This document shows positions 33,603 through 47,304 of a stretch of 64,000 nt of DNA, piece by piece. The notes below the pieces were generated by a model. The model worked only from the letters and a program-made list of their open reading frames with translations, was not told the origin of the DNA and made no database searches. Location of the stretch: positions 62,001-126,000 of the forward strand of contig NZ_KB903246.1 of assembly GCF_000379625.1 (NCBI RefSeq), in the 5' to 3' direction. The stretch is from Actinomycetospora chiangmaiensis DSM 45062 (GTDB lineage: Bacteria; Actinomycetota; Actinomycetes; Mycobacteriales; Pseudonocardiaceae). The stretch's first letter is position 1, and every line of letters begins with the position of its first letter. The position numbers and the translations under genes are program-made.

Positions 33603-34655
33603 GTGTGCACCGAGACCCCCGACGCGGCCGCCGTCGCCTTCGCGGCCCCGCGCGCCGCGGACGGTACCGCCGTCGACCCCGTCCACCTCGAGCCGGTCGA
33701 CGCCCTGACGATCACCGTGCTCGTCGACAACTCCTTCGACGCGCTGCTCGCCGACGGGCCGGGGGTGACGCGGGCCCGGCTCGGCACCGGTCCGGGCCTC
33801 GAGGCCGGGCAGTACGTCGGCGGGCTCGCCCGGCCCGGGCTGGTGGCGGAGCACGGGTTCTCGGCGCTGGTCACGGTCACGCGCGACGGGCACGACCACA
33901 CGCTGCTGTTCGACACCGGGGTCTCGCCGGAGGGCATGGCGGTGAACGGGCGACGGCTCGACATCGACCCCACCGACATCGGCGCCGTCGTGCTCTCCCA
34001 CGGCCACGCGGACCACACCGGCGGCTTCCCCGGCCTCGAACGGTGGCTCGGTCGCACCGCGAGCCCGCTGGTCCTGCACCCGGTGGCGTTCACCGAGCGG
34101 CGTCTCGTGCCGCCGGGCGGCGAGCCGTTCGTGATGCCGCGGCTCGACCGCGCGGCCCTCGTCGGCGACGGCATCGAGCTGATCGAGCGCCGCGAGCCGT
34201 CCTTCCTGCTCGGCGGCAGCGTCCTCGTCACCGGGGAGGTCGACCGGACGACGGAGTTCGAGCGCGGCATGCCGTTCCACGAGGCCCGGGTCGACGGGAC
34301 CTGGGCGCCCGACCCGTGGATCGTCGACGACCAGGCGCTCGTCGTCGACGTCCGCGGTCGGGGCCTCGTCGTGCTGACCGGCTGCGGGCACGCCGGGTCG
34401 GTGAACATCGCACGGCACGCGCTGCGGCTGACCGGTCACGACCGGCTGCACGCCCTGCTCGGGGGCCTGCACCTCACCGGTCCGGGGTTCGAGCCGATCA
34501 TCGAGCCCACCGTGGCGTCGCTCGTCGACCTCGCCCCCGACGTCGTCGTCCCCGCGCACTGCACGGGCTGGCGGGCGCAGATGCGGCTGGCCCAGGCCCT
34601 CGGCGACGCGTTCGTGCCGGGCGCCGTGGGCAGCCGCTACGCCTTCGGCCCGTGA
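33603..34655 (+). CDS. MBL-fold metallo-hydrolase
   Basis: 350 residues. The di-metal motif is VVLSHGHADHTGGFPGL (H-x-H-x-D-H), with later ligands in LTGCGHAGSVNIARHAL and VPAHCTGWRA. The core resembles the archaeal-type dihydropterin methylbenzene phosphate synthase branch of MBL enzymes (LLFDTGVSPEGMAVN; LGGLHLTGPGFEP). Substrate unknown. The first 35 residues are Ala/Asp-rich and may not belong; GTG 33603 is the first start after the repeat element. Its TGA lies in the next palindrome. Confidence 0.8.
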   Translation: MCTETPDAAAVAFAAPRAADGTAVDPVHLEPVDALTITVLVDNSFDALLADGPGVTRARLGTGPGLEAGQYVGGLARPGLVAEHGFSALVTVTRDGHDHTLLFDTGVSPEGMAVNGRRLDIDPTDIGAVVLSHGHADHTGGFPGLERWLGRTASPLVLHPVAFTERRLVPPGGEPFVMPRLDRAALVGDGIELIERREPSFLLGGSVLVTGEVDRTTEFERGMPFHEARVDGTWAPDPWIVDDQALVVDVRGRGLVVLTGCGHAGSVNIARHALRLTGHDRLHALLGGLHLTGPGFEPIIEPTVASLVDLAPDVVVPAHCTGWRAQMRLAQALGDAFVPGAVGSRYAFGP

Positions 34656-34707
34656 GCACTTCTCCGTGCCCGAGCACGGACGAGTACTCACGAGCCGGAG
34701 GCACCTA
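34651..34707. terminator. Palindromic gene-end element, copy A3
   Basis: Arms CGTGAGCACTTCTCCGTGC (34651-34669) and its imperfect partner at 34674-34692, with the GGCACCTAC block that contains the FNT-channel stop on the minus strand. It holds the stop codons of both convergent genes, so probably a bidirectional terminator. Confidence 0.75.
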
Positions 34708-35568
34708 CGCCTGCGCCACCTCGCGCTCGCGGGGCACCGCCGAGTCGGGGACGTCGTCGTCGCGCCCCGGCTTCTCGCTGCGCGCGACGAACCCGTAGGC
34801 CGCACCGACGAGCAGGCCGCCGCCGACGAGGTTGCCGAGCCCGACCCACAGCAGGTTCCAGGCGAAGTGCCCGATGGTGGCCTCCGGCAGCCCGCTGAAC
34901 AGGCCGAGGCCGAAGATCGTCATGTTGGCGACGACGTGGTCGAAGCCGGTGGTGATGAACGCGAGGAGCGCCCAGAACAGCACGACGAGCTTCGCGCCGT
35001 CCGACCGCGTCCGGGCGGCCATCCACACCCCGAGGCAGACCAGGAAGTTGCAGAGCACGCCGCGGAAGAACATGGTCGAGACCGTCTCGGTCTCCTTCGA
35101 CCGGAACGTCGAGGTGAGGAAGTTCAACGCGGCAGGCGGCTGGCCCGGGTTCGCGATCTTGAGCACGCCCGAGGCCTCGACGAGCAGCGAGAACAGCAGC
35201 CCGCCGACGAGGTTGCCGACGAACGAGCACAGGATGACGGCGACCACCGCGCCGACCCCGACGCGTCGCGCCCGGCCGAACAGGCCGAGGACCATCGTCA
35301 TCATGTTGCCGGTGGTCAGCTCGCCGCCGGCGAACACGACCAGGGTCAGGGCGATCCCGAAGACGAGTCCCTGCACCAGCTTGGTGAACGGGCTGTTCGC
35401 GGCGCTGAGGGGACCGGCGGCGGCGAGCATCAGGGTGACCGCGACGCCGATGTAGGCCCCGGCCAGCGCGGCGCTCACGAGGTAGGAGACGGGCGAGCGC
35501 GAGGCGCGGAGCTTGGTGTTCGCAGCCTCGGCCTGCTCGTCCACGGCTTCGGTGATGGGGATGGGCAT
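34705..35568 (-). CDS. Formate/nitrite (FNT) channel
   Basis: 287 residues with six membrane segments. FAGGELTTGNMMTMVLG is the FNT signature after TM2, and FITTGFDHVVANMTIFGLGL carries the central His. Family members pass formate, nitrite or hydrosulfide. With NirBD and NarK nearby, nitrite is likely, but the selectivity filter cannot be read from this sequence with certainty. ATG at 35568 with AGAGG upstream. Divergent from the ligase gene. Confidence 0.85.
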   Translation of the reverse strand: MPIPITEAVDEQAEAANTKLRASRSPVSYLVSAALAGAYIGVAVTLMLAAAGPLSAANSPFTKLVQGLVFGIALTLVVFAGGELTTGNMMTMVLGLFGRARRVGVGAVVAVILCSFVGNLVGGLLFSLLVEASGVLKIANPGQPPAALNFLTSTFRSKETETVSTMFFRGVLCNFLVCLGVWMAARTRSDGAKLVVLFWALLAFITTGFDHVVANMTIFGLGLFSGLPEATIGHFAWNLLWVGLGNLVGGGLLVGAAYGFVARSEKPGRDDDVPDSAVPREREVAQA

Positions 35569-37088
35569 GGTCACCTCTCGGACGACGGGATCATGTCGGA
35601 AGGCATACGAACAGTCGGTTCCCGGTCGTCGGCCAAGAGGTCGTGAACAGACGGTCAACCCTGTGTCACCGTTGTCGCACAATCGCCCAGCACGACACGA
35701 GACGGACGCCGAACGGGGTAGTGGATCCGTCGTGACGGTCCAACCGATCGGTGCCGCGCTCGACCTCCTCGCCGACCGTGACCCGGACCGGACCGCCGTC
35801 CACGAGATGGCGACCGGGACCACCCTCTCCCGCCGGGACGTCGCGACGAGGTCCGCGGCCGTCGCCGCGGCGTGGTCCGACGACGTGGCGCCCGGCGACC
35901 TCGTCGGGCTCCACCTCGGCAACACCGCGGACCTCGTCGTGGGCTGCGTGGCGGTGTGGCGCCTCGGTGCCACGCCGCTGCCGCTGCCGCCCGAGCCCGC
36001 GGCGGCGCTCGACGTCGCCGACCCCGCCCTCGTCGTCGGGACCCTGCCCGACCGGGCGTCAGGACGGATCGCCGACCGCGCGCCGGCGTCGGCGTGGAAG
36101 GCGACCGCCACCGGCGGCAGCACCGGGCCCCCGAAGGTCGTGCTGTCGACCGGAGCCGCGACGGTCGACCCCGACGCCGACGTCGCCCCCTACCTGCCCC
36201 GCGAGCAGGTCCAGCTGGTCAGCGGACCGCTGCACCACTCGGCGCCGTTCACCTACGCGCTGCGCGGCCTCATGACCGGGCACACGCTCGTGCTGCTCGA
36301 GCGCTTCTCCCCCACGGCCGTCCTCACCGCGATCCCGCGGTTCGGCGTCACCTGGGCGCTGCTCGTCCCGAGCATGCTGCACCGGCTGGCCCGCCATCCC
36401 GACGTCGGGTCGGCGGACCTGGGCTCGCTACGTCACCTCGTGCACCTCGGCGCCCCGTGCCCACCCGACCTCAAGCGGTGGTGGCTGGAACGGATCGGCG
36501 CGGAGCGGGTCGTCGAGGTGTACGCGAGCTCCGAGTCGGCCGGGATCACGATGATCCGGGGTGACGAATGGCTCGCGGCGCCGGGCTCGGTGGGGCGGCC
36601 GGTGGGCGGGTCGTCGTTCCGCGTGGTCGACGCCCACGGCGGAGAGCTCCCGGCCGGGGAGGTCGGCGAGGTGATCATGACCCGCACGGGCGGACCCCGG
36701 TACCGCTACCTCGGCGGGACGGCCCGCCGGATGCCGGGCTGGGAGGACTGGGACGCGCTCGGCGACCTCGGGTGGCTCGACGACGAGGGGCGGCTGTTCC
36801 TCGTCGACCGCGCCGACGACGTGATCCGCCGGGACGGGCACGACGTGCACCCCGCGCGGGTCGAGGCCGCCCTCGAACGGCATCCCGCCGTCCGGTCGGC
36901 CGCGGTGTTCGAACTCCACGACGGGGTGCACGCCCTGCTCGACCTGGACCGGGAGGCCGATCCCGACGCGGTCGTCGCCGCGGCCGACCTCCCGCCGTGG
37001 GCGGTGCCGACCGGGGTGGAGGTCGTCGACGGTCCGCTGCGCGACGACGCAGGGAAGGTGCGGCGCTCGGCGCTGCGGGCCGAGCGGC

Positions 37089-41054
<3,966 letters not shown>

Positions 41055-41210
41055 CTCGTTCCGGTCACGTCGCCGAGGTCCCGACGGTGGCATTGCACGG
41101 TGGGTCATCACACTCGGGTGGTACGTCGGGTTTCCGCCCGTTGATCGTCACGGTCCGGAGCAACGGGACCGGACTTGCGGGCGCCCGGTGAACACCGTCA
41201 CGGTTCCGGT

Positions 41211-42833
41211 GTGCCCGCACCCCGTCGACGGTCCCGTCTCGTCCGCCGCCTGCTGGTGGTCGAGCTCGTCACCGTCCTGCTCACCGTGCTGATCGCGGCC
41301 GGGGTCAGCGCCGTGAGCACCCGCACGCTCGTGGAGGACGACGAGGCCGCGCGGATGCTCGGGCTCGCCACCGCGTTCGCCGTCGCCCCCGGCGTCCCGG
41401 AGGCCGTCGCCGCCCGGGACGTCGCGCGGCTCGAGCCGGCCGCCGAGGCGGTCCGCCGCGACGCCGACGCCTCGTTCGTCACGGTCATGACGCCCGACGG
41501 CACGCGGCTCAGCCACCCCGACCCGGGCCTGATCGGGCAGACCTACCAGGGCACCTTCCTGCCCGCGGCGCGCGGCGGGGCCCTGGTCGAGACGTTCCCG
41601 GGCACGCTCGGCCCCTCGGTGCGCGCGATCGTGCCGGTGCGCGCGGGTGGGACCGGACCCGTCGTCGGGATGGTGGCGGTCGGCCTGCTCCGCGTCGACG
41701 TGCTCTCGCGGGTGCTGCGCGAGCTCGGCTACCTGGCGCTCGGCGCGGTCGCCGCTCTCGCGATCGGGACGGGCCTCGCCGTCGTCGCCGCCCGCCGGGT
41801 GCGCCGGGACACGCTGGGCCTGGAGCCCGCCGAGATCACCGCGCTGCACCGCCACCACGAGGCGGTGCTGCACGCCATCCGGGAGGGGCTGCTCGTCCTG
41901 GACGCGGACGACCGGGTCGTCGTGGTGAACGACGAGGCGACCCGCCTGCTCGAGATGACCACGGCCGCCGTCGGGAAGACCCTCGCGGAGCTGGGGGTGG
42001 ACCCCGCGCTCGCGGCGCGGCTGGCCGACCCGAGCCCGGTGGCGGACGAGTCGCTGCTCGTCGGGGAGCGGCTGCTGCTGGTGAACCGGACAGGGACCGA
42101 CGATTCCTGGGTGATCACGTTGCGCGACCGCACCGAGATCGAGCACGTGATGCGGGCGCTCGACGACGCGCGGTCGGTGGCCGGGGCGCTGCGCTTCCAG
42201 GCCCACGAGCACGCGAACCACCTGCAGGCGGTGTCGACGTTGATCGAGCTCGGGGCCCACGACGACGCCCGCGAGCTGGCCGTGCGCTGGAGCCGTGACA
42301 TCGCCGACCTCGGCGCCGACCTCCGGGAACGCATCGCCGACCCCGCGCTCGCCGCGCTCGTCCTCGACAAGGCCACCGACGCCCGCGACCGCGGCGTCGA
42401 CCTGCGGGTGACCGGCCGCACCGGGACCACGGACGGCAGCGACGACCTCGTGACGGTCGTCGGGAACCTCGTCGACAACGCCCTCGACGCGGTGCTCGCG
42501 ACGACGGGACGGGGCGTGGTCGAGCTGGACCTCACCGACGTCGGGGACGACCTCACGATCCGGGTGGCCGACGACGGACCGGGACTCGCCGATCCGGCGG
42601 CGGCCTTCACGGCGGGCTGGTCGACGAAGCCGGGCGGGCCGCGCGGCCTCGGGCTGGCCCTCGTCGCGCGGGTCGTGGAGCGCCGCGGCGGCACGGTGAC
42701 GACGGGCCCCGGGGTCGACGGCGCCGGGACCGGCTTCGTCGTCGTCCTGCCCCGGCGGGCCCCGTCAGGTGCTCGCGAGCCGGTAGCCCACGCCCCGCAC
42801 GGTGACCACCAGGCCGGGGACGCCCAGGCGTGA
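41211..42833 (+). CDS. Sensor histidine kinase, CitA/DcuS-like
   Basis: 540-residue membrane kinase. TM1 near 15-33 (LLVVELVTVLLTVLIAAG), an extracytoplasmic PAS-like sensor to about 165 (SFVTVMTPDGTRLSHPDP, typical of dicarboxylate/citrate sensors), TM2 near 170-195, a cytoplasmic PAS, the phospho-acceptor H332 in QAHEHANHLQAV, and an ATPase domain (VGNLVDNALDAV, DDGPGL, RGLGLALV). DctA downstream suggests a C4-dicarboxylate signal. GTG at 41211; TTG at 41175 is an alternative. Its last 23 codons overlap the convergent response regulator. Confidence 0.85.
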   Translation: MPAPRRRSRLVRRLLVVELVTVLLTVLIAAGVSAVSTRTLVEDDEAARMLGLATAFAVAPGVPEAVAARDVARLEPAAEAVRRDADASFVTVMTPDGTRLSHPDPGLIGQTYQGTFLPAARGGALVETFPGTLGPSVRAIVPVRAGGTGPVVGMVAVGLLRVDVLSRVLRELGYLALGAVAALAIGTGLAVVAARRVRRDTLGLEPAEITALHRHHEAVLHAIREGLLVLDADDRVVVVNDEATRLLEMTTAAVGKTLAELGVDPALAARLADPSPVADESLLVGERLLLVNRTGTDDSWVITLRDRTEIEHVMRALDDARSVAGALRFQAHEHANHLQAVSTLIELGAHDDARELAVRWSRDIADLGADLRERIADPALAALVLDKATDARDRGVDLRVTGRTGTTDGSDDLVTVVGNLVDNALDAVLATTGRGVVELDLTDVGDDLTIRVADDGPGLADPAAAFTAGWSTKPGGPRGLGLALVARVVERRGGTVTTGPGVDGAGTGFVVVLPRRAPSGAREPVAHAPHGDHQAGDAQA

Positions 42834-43448
42834 GCGCAGCGCGGCCACGTGCACCTCGAGGGTGCGGCCGCCCGCGTCGGCGCCGTGGTCGTCGGGAGCG
42901 AGCCCCCAGACGTCGTCGAGCAGTTCCTCGCGGCTCGCGACCCGCCCCTTGCGGCGGGCGAGGGCGGCCAGCAGGTCGAACTCCTTGCGGCGCAGCGCGA
43001 CCTCGGCGCCGTCGACCCGCACCGACCGGGCCCCCAGGTCGATCTCGAGCGGGCCGGACGTGATCGTCGAGGCCAGCGCATGTCCGGACACCCGCCGCAT
43101 CACGGCGTCGATGCGCGCGAGCAGCTCGTCGATCGAGAACGGCTTGACCACGTAGTCGTCCGCGCCGCTGCGCAGCCCCATCACGCGCGCGCTGTCGTGG
43201 CCCCGGGCGGTCACCGCGATGATCGGGACCGGCGACCGCCCGCGGATCCGGCGGCACACCTCGATGCCGTCGAGGTCGGGCAGCCCGAGGTCGAGCAGGA
43301 CGAGGTCGGGCGGATCGACCTCGTCGCCGACCGCCGCGACCGCGGCCACGCCGGTCGTCGCGGTGCCCACCCGCCAGCCCTGGGCGCGCAGCACCTTCGC
43401 CAGTGCGTCCCGCACCGGTGCGGTGTCCTCGACGAGCAAGACCTTCAT
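42765..43448 (-). CDS. OmpR/PhoB-family response regulator
   Basis: 227 residues. Receiver domain with phosphorylatable Asp in LVLLDLGLPDLDG, Thr in IIAVTARG and Lys in DDYVVKPFS; C-terminal winged helix with RRKEFDLLAALARRKGRV and VVTVRGVGYRLAST. Convergent with, and overlapping, the CitA-like kinase, and divergent from dctA. Kinases of the CitA/DcuS class usually pair with CitB-type regulators, so partnership is not certain. ATG at 43448. Confidence 0.9.
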   Translation of the reverse strand: MKVLLVEDTAPVRDALAKVLRAQGWRVGTATTGVAAVAAVGDEVDPPDLVLLDLGLPDLDGIEVCRRIRGRSPVPIIAVTARGHDSARVMGLRSGADDYVVKPFSIDELLARIDAVMRRVSGHALASTITSGPLEIDLGARSVRVDGAEVALRRKEFDLLAALARRKGRVASREELLDDVWGLAPDDHGADAGGRTLEVHVAALRSRLGVPGLVVTVRGVGYRLAST

Positions 43449-43567
43449 CGCCGGCTCAAAGGTTCCTCAAGTTCGTAGGGCGCGATCTGGGTCCACGGGG
43501 AGGGCCTTCCTCACACTCGCCGCAGCGAATGAGAGCTGTACCACGCCCCGCTCCTGAGGAGACACCG

Positions 43568-44995
43568 ATGTCGACGACCACACAGGCCCCGCCGACCGAT
43601 CCGCCGCCGCGGCGCACGACCCGGGGCGGTGTGTACCGGCAGCTCTGGTTCTGGGTCATCGTCGGGATCGTCGCGGGCGTGGTCGTCGGCTTCACCGCGC
43701 CCGGCTTCGCCTCCGACCTCAAGGTCCTCCCCGACATCTTCATCCAGCTGATCAAGATGGTGACCGCCCCGGTCATCTTCTGCACGGTCATCGTCGGGAT
43801 CGCCTCGATCGGCAACCTGGCGAGCGCGGGCGGCATCGCCGGCCGGGCCCTCGCCTACTTCCTGCTCATGACGATGATCGCGCTCGGGCTCGGGCTGGTC
43901 GTGGTCAACCTCGTCCGGCCCGGTGCCGGCTTCCCCCGGATTCCCCCGAACCCGGCCACGCTCGCCGAGGCGCAGCAGGACATCGCCAAGAGCGCCCAGG
44001 GCGGCGGCGCCCTCGACTTCATCCGGGGCACGCTGCTCCCCGAGAGCTTCCTCGGGCCGTTCGTGGAGAACGAGATCCTGCGGGTGCTCGTCCTCGCGGT
44101 CCTCGTCGCCGCCGCGACCTCGATGCTGGCCCCGGCCCTGCGCCGGCGTGTGGTCGGTGGGGTCGACCTCATCGCCAAGGTCATCTTCGGCATCATCCGC
44201 ATGATCATGTTCCTGGCGCCGCTCGCGGCCTTCGGCGGCATCGCCTACACCGTCGGCGCCCTCGGCGGGAAGAGCCTCACCAACCTGCTCTCGCTCATGC
44301 TCACGTTCTGGGCGACCTGTGCCCTCTTCGTCTTCGGCGTGCTGGCCGTGGTCTGCGCGCTCTCCGGCTTCAACGTGTTCAAGCTGATCCGGATGATCAA
44401 GGACGAGATCCTCATCATCGTCGGCACCTCGTCGTCGGAGACCGTGCTCCCCCGCCTGCTGGCCAAGCTCGAGGCCGCCGGCGCCTCCCGCTCGACGGTC
44501 AGCATGGTCCTGCCGACCGGGTACTCGTTCAACCTCGACGGCACCTGCATCTACCTGACGATGGCCGCGCTGTTCATCGCCCAGGCCGGCGGGCAGGACC
44601 TGCCGTGGGGCGTCCAGCTCGGCCTCGTCGCCCTGATGCTGCTGACCTCCAAGGGCGCCGCCGGGGTCTCCGGCGCCGGGCTCGTCACGCTGGCCGCCTC
44701 GCTGCAGGCCTTCGGCGGCGAGTTCTACACGGTGGAGTCGATCGCCATCGGCATCGCGATCATCGCCGGGATCGACCGCATCATGAGCGAGGGCCGCGCG
44801 CTGACCAACGTCATCGGCAACACGGTGGCGGTCATGGTCGTGGCGGGCTGGTGCGGCGAGCGCGACGACGAGCGCTTCCAGGCCGCGCTCGACGACCCGT
44901 CCCTCGTCCGCGACGCCATCGAGCAGGAGACGCACGGCAGCGAGGAGGACGCAGTGGGGTCGACGGACCGCACCCCGGTCGGGGCGTCCGCGTAG
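43568..44995 (+). CDS. dctA: C4-dicarboxylate:cation symporter DctA
   Basis: 475-residue DAACS-family transporter for succinate, fumarate and malate. Eight membrane helices plus the two hairpins; the serine-rich re-entrant loop is IIVGTSSSETVLPRLLAKLE, and the substrate region LPTGYSFNLDGTCIYLT and SKGAAGVSGAGLVTLAASL are conserved. ATG at 43568 with GAGGAG upstream. Divergent from the response regulator, which probably controls it. Confidence 0.92.
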   Translation: MSTTTQAPPTDPPPRRTTRGGVYRQLWFWVIVGIVAGVVVGFTAPGFASDLKVLPDIFIQLIKMVTAPVIFCTVIVGIASIGNLASAGGIAGRALAYFLLMTMIALGLGLVVVNLVRPGAGFPRIPPNPATLAEAQQDIAKSAQGGGALDFIRGTLLPESFLGPFVENEILRVLVLAVLVAAATSMLAPALRRRVVGGVDLIAKVIFGIIRMIMFLAPLAAFGGIAYTVGALGGKSLTNLLSLMLTFWATCALFVFGVLAVVCALSGFNVFKLIRMIKDEILIIVGTSSSETVLPRLLAKLEAAGASRSTVSMVLPTGYSFNLDGTCIYLTMAALFIAQAGGQDLPWGVQLGLVALMLLTSKGAAGVSGAGLVTLAASLQAFGGEFYTVESIAIGIAIIAGIDRIMSEGRALTNVIGNTVAVMVVAGWCGERDDERFQAALDDPSLVRDAIEQETHGSEEDAVGSTDRTPVGASA

Positions 44996-45005
44996 GTCTC
45001 CGGAA

Positions 45006-45054
45006 CGAGCGAAGGGCCCCTCCGGTCAGATCGACCAGAGGGGCCCTTCGCTCG
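45006..45054. terminator. Bidirectional terminator between dctA and moeZ
   Basis: Perfect 17-base arms CGAGCGAAGGGCCCCTC (45006-45022) and the complement at 45038-45054, extended by GGTC/GACC inside. Located between convergent stops. Confidence 0.85.
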
Positions 45055-45065
45055 GGACGGGTGAC

Positions 45066-46241
45066 TCAGTACGTCGGCAGCGACGTGTCGACCTGCTGCG
45101 CCCAGCCGGTAACGCCGCCACCCACGTGCACGGCGTTGGAGAACCCGGCGTTGTGCAGGGCCGAGAGCGCCTCGGCGGAACGGACGCCGGACTTGCAGTA
45201 CAGGATCGTCTGGCGGTCCTGCGGGATCTCGGAGAACGCCTCGCCCGAGAGGATCTTGTCCTTCGGGATGAGCTTCGCGCCCGGAATCTTCACGATCTCG
45301 AACTCGTGCGGCTCCCGGACGTCGATCAGCTCGAACTTGTCGCCCGCGTCGATCTTCTCCTTGAGCTCGACCGCGGTGATGGTGTGGCCCGCCGCGGCCG
45401 ACTGCGCCTCGTCCGACACGACGCCGCAGAAGGCCTCGTAGTCGATGAGCTCGGTGACCGGCGTGGCGTTCGGGTCGCGCCGGATCCTCACCTCGCGGTA
45501 CTCCATGTCGAGGGCGTCGTAGACCTTGAGCCGACCCAGCAGCGTGTCGCCGATGCCGCAGATCAGCTTGATGGCCTCGGTCACCATGATCGAGCCGATC
45601 GACGCGCAGAGCACGCCCAGCACGCCACCCTCGGCGCACGACGGGACCATGCCCGGCGGCGGGGGCTCGGGGTAGAGGTGCCGGTAGTTGAGGCCCTGCC
45701 CGTTCGGGGCGTCCTCCCAGAAGACCGAGACCTGGCCCTCGAAGCGGAAGATCGAGCCCCACACGTAGGGCTTGCCCAGCAGCACGGCGGCGTCGTTCAC
45801 CAGGTAGCGGGTGGCGAAGTTGTCGGTGCCGTCGAGGATCAGGTCGTAGTCGCGGAACACGTCCAGCGCGTTCGACGCGTCCAGCGGCTGCTGGTGCAGG
45901 TTGACGTGCACGAAGGGGTTGATCTCGGCGACCGACTCCTTCGCCGACTGGGCCTTCGGCTTGCCGATGTCGGACTGGCCGTGGATGACCTGGCGCTGCA
46001 GGTTCGACTCGTCGACGACGTCGAAGTCGACGATGCCCAGCGTGCCCACGCCCGCGGCCGCGAGGTAGAGCAGGGCCGGGCTGCCGAGGCCACCCGCGCC
46101 GACCACCAGGACCTTCGCGTTCTTCAGGCGCTTCTGACCGTCGACGCCGACGTCCGGGATGATGAGGTGCCGCGAGTAGCGGGCGACCTCCTCCTTCGTC
46201 AGCTCGGCGGCCGGTTCCACCAGGGGCGGCAGGGTTGCCAT
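45066..46241 (-). CDS. moeZ: Adenylyltransferase/sulfurtransferase MoeZ
   Basis: 391 residues. The N-terminal ThiF/MoeB-like domain adenylates the C-terminal glycine of sulfur-carrier proteins (VLVVGAGGLGSPALLYLAAAG, LILDGTDNFATRYLVND, and Cys in PSCAEGGVLGVLCASIGS). The C-terminal rhodanese domain (KFELIDVREPHEFE; catalytic Cys in ILYCKSGVRSAEAL) delivers sulfur. Serves molybdopterin, thiocarboxylate and cysteine pathways in mycobacteria. Starts the block matching Rv3206c-Rv3212. ATG at 46241. Confidence 0.93.
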   Translation of the reverse strand: MATLPPLVEPAAELTKEEVARYSRHLIIPDVGVDGQKRLKNAKVLVVGAGGLGSPALLYLAAAGVGTLGIVDFDVVDESNLQRQVIHGQSDIGKPKAQSAKESVAEINPFVHVNLHQQPLDASNALDVFRDYDLILDGTDNFATRYLVNDAAVLLGKPYVWGSIFRFEGQVSVFWEDAPNGQGLNYRHLYPEPPPPGMVPSCAEGGVLGVLCASIGSIMVTEAIKLICGIGDTLLGRLKVYDALDMEYREVRIRRDPNATPVTELIDYEAFCGVVSDEAQSAAAGHTITAVELKEKIDAGDKFELIDVREPHEFEIVKIPGAKLIPKDKILSGEAFSEIPQDRQTILYCKSGVRSAEALSALHNAGFSNAVHVGGGVTGWAQQVDTSLPTY

Positions 46242-46329
46242 CGCGCGTTCAGCTCCTCTAGGACGACTGCTCGACCCGATTCAACCCCACGTGTCGACGC
46301 CGTGTTCCCGACGGCCGGTGTGGTCGCTC

Positions 46330-47304
46330 TCAGCGGACCGGGTTCGGCCACGGATTGGGGCGGCAGACCCTGCCGTCGCGCGGGATCCGGATGCCCTGGG
46401 GGTGGTCGTCGGTGAGCTGCGCGAGGTAGTCGTTCGACACGCCGAAGCTCTGCTGCATCATCACCGGCGCCGGCGCGCCGTCGCCCGGGCACGGCACGTG
46501 CTGGTTGCGGAAGACGTGGCCGACCTCGTGGTTGATCGCGTACTGCCGGTAGAGCCCGAGCTGCCCCTCGAAGGCGGCGGCCCCGCGCACCCAGCGCGAC
46601 CCGTTGATCAGCACCCGCCCGAGGTCGGACTTCCAGCACGAGGCCTCGTAGCGGATCTGGTAGCCGCACTGCGCCCGGGTGGTCAGCTGCGAGGTGAGGC
46701 TGATGCGGAAGTCGGGGACCACACCGTCCGCCGCGTCCACGCGGCGCAGCGCGATCTCGCCGCGGCCGGTCCAGCTCCGGGGGTCGTCGAGCGTCGCGTC
46801 GACCGCGGTGGCGAAGGCCGTGTCGCCCTCGGCCGGTGTCGCGCCGTCCTCCACCTCGACGGTGTAGGTGTAGACCCGTCCGGTGCCGACCTGCGGCGTC
46901 GAGCCCGGCACCACCCGCCACGTCCCGCCGCCCGACACCGGGACGTCGCCGCCCGCGGGCAGCTCGGCGGTCGGGATGTCGATCCCCGCGTACTCCCCGC
47001 CGGAGGGCGCCTCCCCGACGACGGGTCCCCGCTCGGCCGCCGCCGCGGGCCAGCGCACGTCGGTGCTCTCCGCGCGCGGGGACACCGCGCGGGCCACGAC
47101 GAAGCCGGTCAGGGCCAGCAGGACGACCGCGAGCGCCGCGAGCGCACCGCGCCGCGACCGGGACGGGGTCCCCGGCGCGGCCGCCTCGCGGGACGGCGAC
47201 CAGGAGGCCGCCAACGGCTCACCCCGACGTCGGAGGGACCGGCGGCCGTCGCCCGCGCGACCGGACGGGCGCGTCCCGCGGGACGAACCGGTCGATCGGG
47301 TCAC
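46330..47304 (-). CDS. DUF3152 membrane-anchored protein with a metalloprotease-like HEVGH motif
   Basis: 324 residues, homologue by order of Rv3207c. Basic, Ser/Arg-rich cytoplasmic tail, one helix (GALAALAVVLLALTGFVVARA), then the DUF3152 domain outside (GGTWRVVPGSTPQVGTGRVY; YQIRYEASCWKSDLG). YAINHEVGHVFRNQHVPCPG is a zinc-protease-like HExxH motif, and several Cys could form disulfides. Substrate unknown. GTG 47304 overlaps the stop of the upstream hydrolase (GTGA). Confidence 0.85.
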   Translation of the reverse strand: MTRSTGSSRGTRPSGRAGDGRRSLRRRGEPLAASWSPSREAAAPGTPSRSRRGALAALAVVLLALTGFVVARAVSPRAESTDVRWPAAAAERGPVVGEAPSGGEYAGIDIPTAELPAGGDVPVSGGGTWRVVPGSTPQVGTGRVYTYTVEVEDGATPAEGDTAFATAVDATLDDPRSWTGRGEIALRRVDAADGVVPDFRISLTSQLTTRAQCGYQIRYEASCWKSDLGRVLINGSRWVRGAAAFEGQLGLYRQYAINHEVGHVFRNQHVPCPGDGAPAPVMMQQSFGVSNDYLAQLTDDHPQGIRIPRDGRVCRPNPWPNPVR

